64,000 nt of DNA. Origin: Echinicola vietnamensis DSM 17526. GTDB lineage: Bacteria > Bacteroidota > Bacteroidia > Cytophagales > Cyclobacteriaceae. This document shows, in pieces, positions 61,704 to 64,000 of the stretch; within the stretch, counting starts at the first letter, position 1; each line of letters opens with the position of its first letter. The notes under the pieces were generated by a model. That model did no database searches. It was not told the origin of the DNA and saw nothing but the letters and a program-made list of their open reading frames with translations. The DNA is taken from the NCBI RefSeq assembly GCF_000325705.1, contig NC_019904.1:4342001-4406000 (forward strand), written 5' to 3'. The position numbers and the translations under genes are program-made.

Positions 61704-62660
61704 TTATTCCTTGACTTCTTTATCAAAAAACTTGTCCCGCTCGAACGTCTCAATGTGGCGATGCTTTTTACTGTCATAAATATCCGAAAGCGTGATCATG
61801 ATCCCCGTTTCCTCCACGGCTCCAAACTCATCGTTCATCGCCGTCCCGAAGGTCTTCATGGTAGGAGAAAGGTTCATATAAGTATTGATCAATGGCGGAA
61901 TGTTTTCGCCCAAGGCCCTTACACGAGAGTTAAGCTCTTTATAGCCGTCTTTATAATCAAGGCCTTCAAAAAGCCCTTGGAATTTGCTCACATCGGTCTT
62001 ATAAGGAAGTGGACTGATAGGCTCCACCAGATGCTCATTGTCTGGAAAATAATAATTCATGAAATACAGCAGCAGGTCCCGCGCTTCCGCATTGAAGTGG
62101 GGATACATGGTTACTTTTCCGAAAAGGTATTTTACTTCAGGATGCAGCGCTACCACGGCACCCAATCCATCCCATAGATTGTCCAGGGAGAATATTCCTT
62201 TACGATTATCTTTCCTGGGCTGGTATTTTGGCTGCACAAACGACCGCCCCAACTCAATGGTATAGGGAAGGTAATCGGATTTGAATTTATCCGTAAATCT
62301 AAACAAGTGCGCTGTGGACAGGTTTACCTCTCCATGGTGATTCAGCCCCGCCTTATTACAGTCGATCAACCGATAACCTGCAATGATCTCTTCCTCCACC
62401 GGATTCCAAGCAATCAGCTGTTCGTAACAGTTTTCACAGGTATCATTGTCATCTATATCGAAGGGCAGCCCCGTGCCACCTCCGGCTCCTCTAAAAGTGA
62501 CTTCGCGCAGTCGACCTATTTCCCGCATGATGTGCGGGGAGTTATGGTGATTGACCAAGTAGACCTGATTGTCCCCATTGTTCGTATGGCGCAGGAAACG
62601 CTCTGGTGTCAGCTCTTTTTTTAAAAGTTCCCTATCTACAGGTGCTATTATCTCTTGCAT
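61704..62660 (-). CDS. GNAT-fold N-acyltransferase, probable glycine-lipid synthase (GlsB-like)
   Basis: 318 residues. Acyltransferase of the OlsB/hemolysin-like group: IGRLREVTFRGAGGGTG, a conserved D-D-N-D-x-C-x-x-C segment, IIAGYRLID, LGRSFVQPKYQ and LWDGLGAVVALHPEVKYLFG. In Bacteroides, GlsB makes N-acyl glycine and GlsA adds a second acyl chain, giving glycine lipids and flavolipin-type lipids. The pairing here with a PlsC-type acyltransferase 8 nt away supports this role, although another amino acid head group is possible. Confidence 0.75.
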   Translation of the reverse strand: MQEIIAPVDRELLKKELTPERFLRHTNNGDNQVYLVNHHNSPHIMREIGRLREVTFRGAGGGTGLPFDIDDNDTCENCYEQLIAWNPVEEEIIAGYRLIDCNKAGLNHHGEVNLSTAHLFRFTDKFKSDYLPYTIELGRSFVQPKYQPRKDNRKGIFSLDNLWDGLGAVVALHPEVKYLFGKVTMYPHFNAEARDLLLYFMNYYFPDNEHLVEPISPLPYKTDVSKFQGLFEGLDYKDGYKELNSRVRALGENIPPLINTYMNLSPTMKTFGTAMNDEFGAVEETGIMITLSDIYDSKKHRHIETFERDKFFDKEVKE

Positions 62661-62668
62661 AAAAACGG

Positions 62669-63517
62669 TTAACTTTCTGAGGCCATGGAGTAAACAATGC
62701 TCTTTACTTCTGCTGCCCAGTCTTTTTCACTTTTTGTATCATCAAAATACTGGTAAGAAATTGGTTTTCCTACATGTATAGTGACTTTTTTGTTCTTTTG
62801 GCCAAACATCTCATCGGCCAAATACATCATTTCAATATTGGCTTTAACACCGATTTTTTTACGGAACTTAGCCAAGTTATAAAAAAAAGAAGAGTTTCTG
62901 CCATCAATGTAGACGGGTACGATATCTTTTTTATACTTTTTGGCTTTGGTGATAAAGCTCTTCTTCCATTCTAGGTCACTGATGCCATGGGCCTGTTTTC
63001 TTGAAACCAGTCCTGCAGGAAAAACCAATACGGCATTTTCCCCGGCATAGGTTTCTTCTATCAACCTCGCGGCTTTTCGCCCATGACTGCCATGCTTGTT
63101 TACTGGGACAAACAACGGATCAAAGTTCTTGACATTAGTCAAAATATCATTCACCAAAAACCGAATATCCTGCCGGTACTTGCCGATGGCATGCATAAAG
63201 GCAATTCCATCAAATCCTCCAAGGGGGTGGTTTGACACAAAGATCACCGGTGCTGTTTGGGGGATATTTTCTGCCCCCTTAAGGTCAATTTGGACGCCAA
63301 AATCCAGTATTAAGGCATTGACGAATTCCATCCCGTGCAAATGCCCGTAATCTGCCATCAGCCGATTCACCTCGTCTTCATGGGTGATTTTTCGAATGTA
63401 ATTCAGCACGAAGCCCGGAATCCACTTTAGCAGTTTGGGATTTTTGTCCCGGATGACCTCTTTGATTTCAATAAATTTCTTTTTCGACTCCTCCAATGAC
63501 CAATCGTTTTTGTCCAA
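62669..63517 (-). CDS. PlsC-type O-acyltransferase, probable GlsA-like
   Basis: 282 residues. Acyltransferase motif NHPLGGFD with His97 and Asp103, DPLFVPVNKHG, an LVFPAGLVSRK block (equivalent to the FPEGTRS motif) and DIVPVYIDGRN. No multi-spanning membrane part; peripheral membrane enzyme. Probably adds a second acyl chain to the product of the next gene. First gene of the two-gene operon; the order is reversed relative to what I recall for Bacteroides. Confidence 0.75.
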   Translation of the reverse strand: MDKNDWSLEESKKKFIEIKEVIRDKNPKLLKWIPGFVLNYIRKITHEDEVNRLMADYGHLHGMEFVNALILDFGVQIDLKGAENIPQTAPVIFVSNHPLGGFDGIAFMHAIGKYRQDIRFLVNDILTNVKNFDPLFVPVNKHGSHGRKAARLIEETYAGENAVLVFPAGLVSRKQAHGISDLEWKKSFITKAKKYKKDIVPVYIDGRNSSFFYNLAKFRKKIGVKANIEMMYLADEMFGQKNKKVTIHVGKPISYQYFDDTKSEKDWAAEVKSIVYSMASES

Positions 63518-63695
63518 GCGTCAAGCCTTTTTCCTGCACATCCCGTAAATTAATAGTTTGATTAACAGGGTCATGCTTCCTATATGGGTGTTAATGGCAA
63601 TTCATTTCAAGCCGTCAAAACGAACTTGAATGGTTAAAAATACAAAAAAATCATAAAGCTACACTTAAAAAATTGTGCAGTTTATCGTCAACTGC

Positions 63696-64000
63696 TCATT
63701 CGATCGTGACCGTAGCCGACAAAACAGGCCCGACCATGTAATATCCCAAAACAGGCGTCTCCCCTTCCACCAATTCGAAATTGCTTGGCGGATTTTGGGG
63801 CGGAGGGGTAAACAGTCCCCCATCATTGTACATAAGTTCTACCAGCCCTTCCAAATAATTATAGGCCCCTTCATTCAAGCGGTAGAGCCCGATGCGCACC
63901 TCATCGCCCTCATCAAAGGGGATGGTCTCTATTTCAAACCCATTCTCGAGTGTTGCCGTCCCGAAGGTATCATCAAACAACAAGTAATCATTTCTGGACA
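63696..64000 (-). CDS. DUF4249 protein, C-terminal part only
   Basis: The frame is open across the right edge (codons for S-R-N-D-Y precede the first listed residue), so about 101 C-terminal residues are visible. DUF4249 end pattern: NDYLLFDDTFG, EGDEVRIGLYRLNEGAYNYL, an Asn/Pro-rich turn and the closing ETPVLGYYMVGPV. Full-length members are lipoproteins of about 270-400 residues, normally downstream of a TonB receptor, so such a receptor gene is likely just outside the window. Confidence 0.75.
   Translation of the reverse strand, partial: SRNDYLLFDDTFGTATLENGFEIETIPFDEGDEVRIGLYRLNEGAYNYLEGLVELMYNDGGLFTPPPQNPPSNFELVEGETPVLGYYMVGPVLSATVTIE

Overview
The window reads as a chromosomal segment of a marine-type member of the Bacteroidota, most likely order Cytophagales, family Cyclobacteriaceae (Echinicola or Algoriphagus-like; the genus is a guess). 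The signs are FecI-type sigma/FecR modules, a PorP/SprF protein beside a giant secreted protein with a gliding-motility/type IX secretion C-terminal domain, GldC, a TonB receptor with a carboxypeptidase-regulatory N-domain, several DUF families typical of this phylum, sulfatases, and a glycine-lipid type acyltransferase pair.

Layout. 1-5.5 kb: the end of a metallo-beta-lactamase-fold hydrolase, then an ECF sigma factor, its FecR anti-sigma factor, an STN-domain protein and a second exported protein; the last two are built of short Gly-Gln-Gly-Asn surface repeats rather than being a SusC/SusD pair. 5.5-11.3 kb (minus): a Nudix hydrolase and a tightly overlapping four-gene operon (DUF5675 protein, membrane-anchored N-acetylmuramidase, two DUF4230 proteins). 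11.5-31.2 kb (minus): a 6228-residue type IX-secreted protein with 49 tandem Ig-like repeats by my count, followed 3 nt later by its PorP/SprF partner.

31.2-40 kb is an accessory zone: AT-rich DNA, a complete IS66 element, an AraC regulator with a lipoprotein glyoxalase-fold protein, a DUF5694 lipoprotein bounded by inverted repeats in the manner of a cassette, an IS91-family transposase remnant, a serine hydrolase, and a decayed parD-parE fusion. 40-44.3 kb: a protein joining two beta/gamma-crystallin domains to an aerolysin-like pore-forming domain, a sugar O-acetyltransferase, an ArsR-SRPBCC pair with two operator boxes, DUF2147 and GldC. 44.4-48.8 kb: a TonB-dependent receptor with a GDSL/SGNH-type lipoprotein. 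48.8-52.1 kb is repeat-rich and nearly gene-free: three copies of a 139-bp MITE-like element, a 366-bp tandem duplication, two identical tRNA-Glu genes and a third DUF4230 protein. 52-64 kb: two sulfatases, a DJ-1/PfpI protein, an NAD-binding epimerase-like protein, a lipoprotein with duplicated N-terminal modules and a receptor-L-type leucine-rich domain, a HAEPLYID-type protein, a glsB/glsA-like pair, and the end of a DUF4249 protein.

Best candidates for new biology are the beta/gamma-crystallin-aerolysin fusion (40254-41321), the giant adhesin with clustered repeat subfamilies, the muramidase/DUF5675/DUF4230 operon, the ECF-controlled surface-repeat proteins, and the cassette-like borders around the DUF5694 gene. 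No database search was possible; family names rest on recognised motifs.
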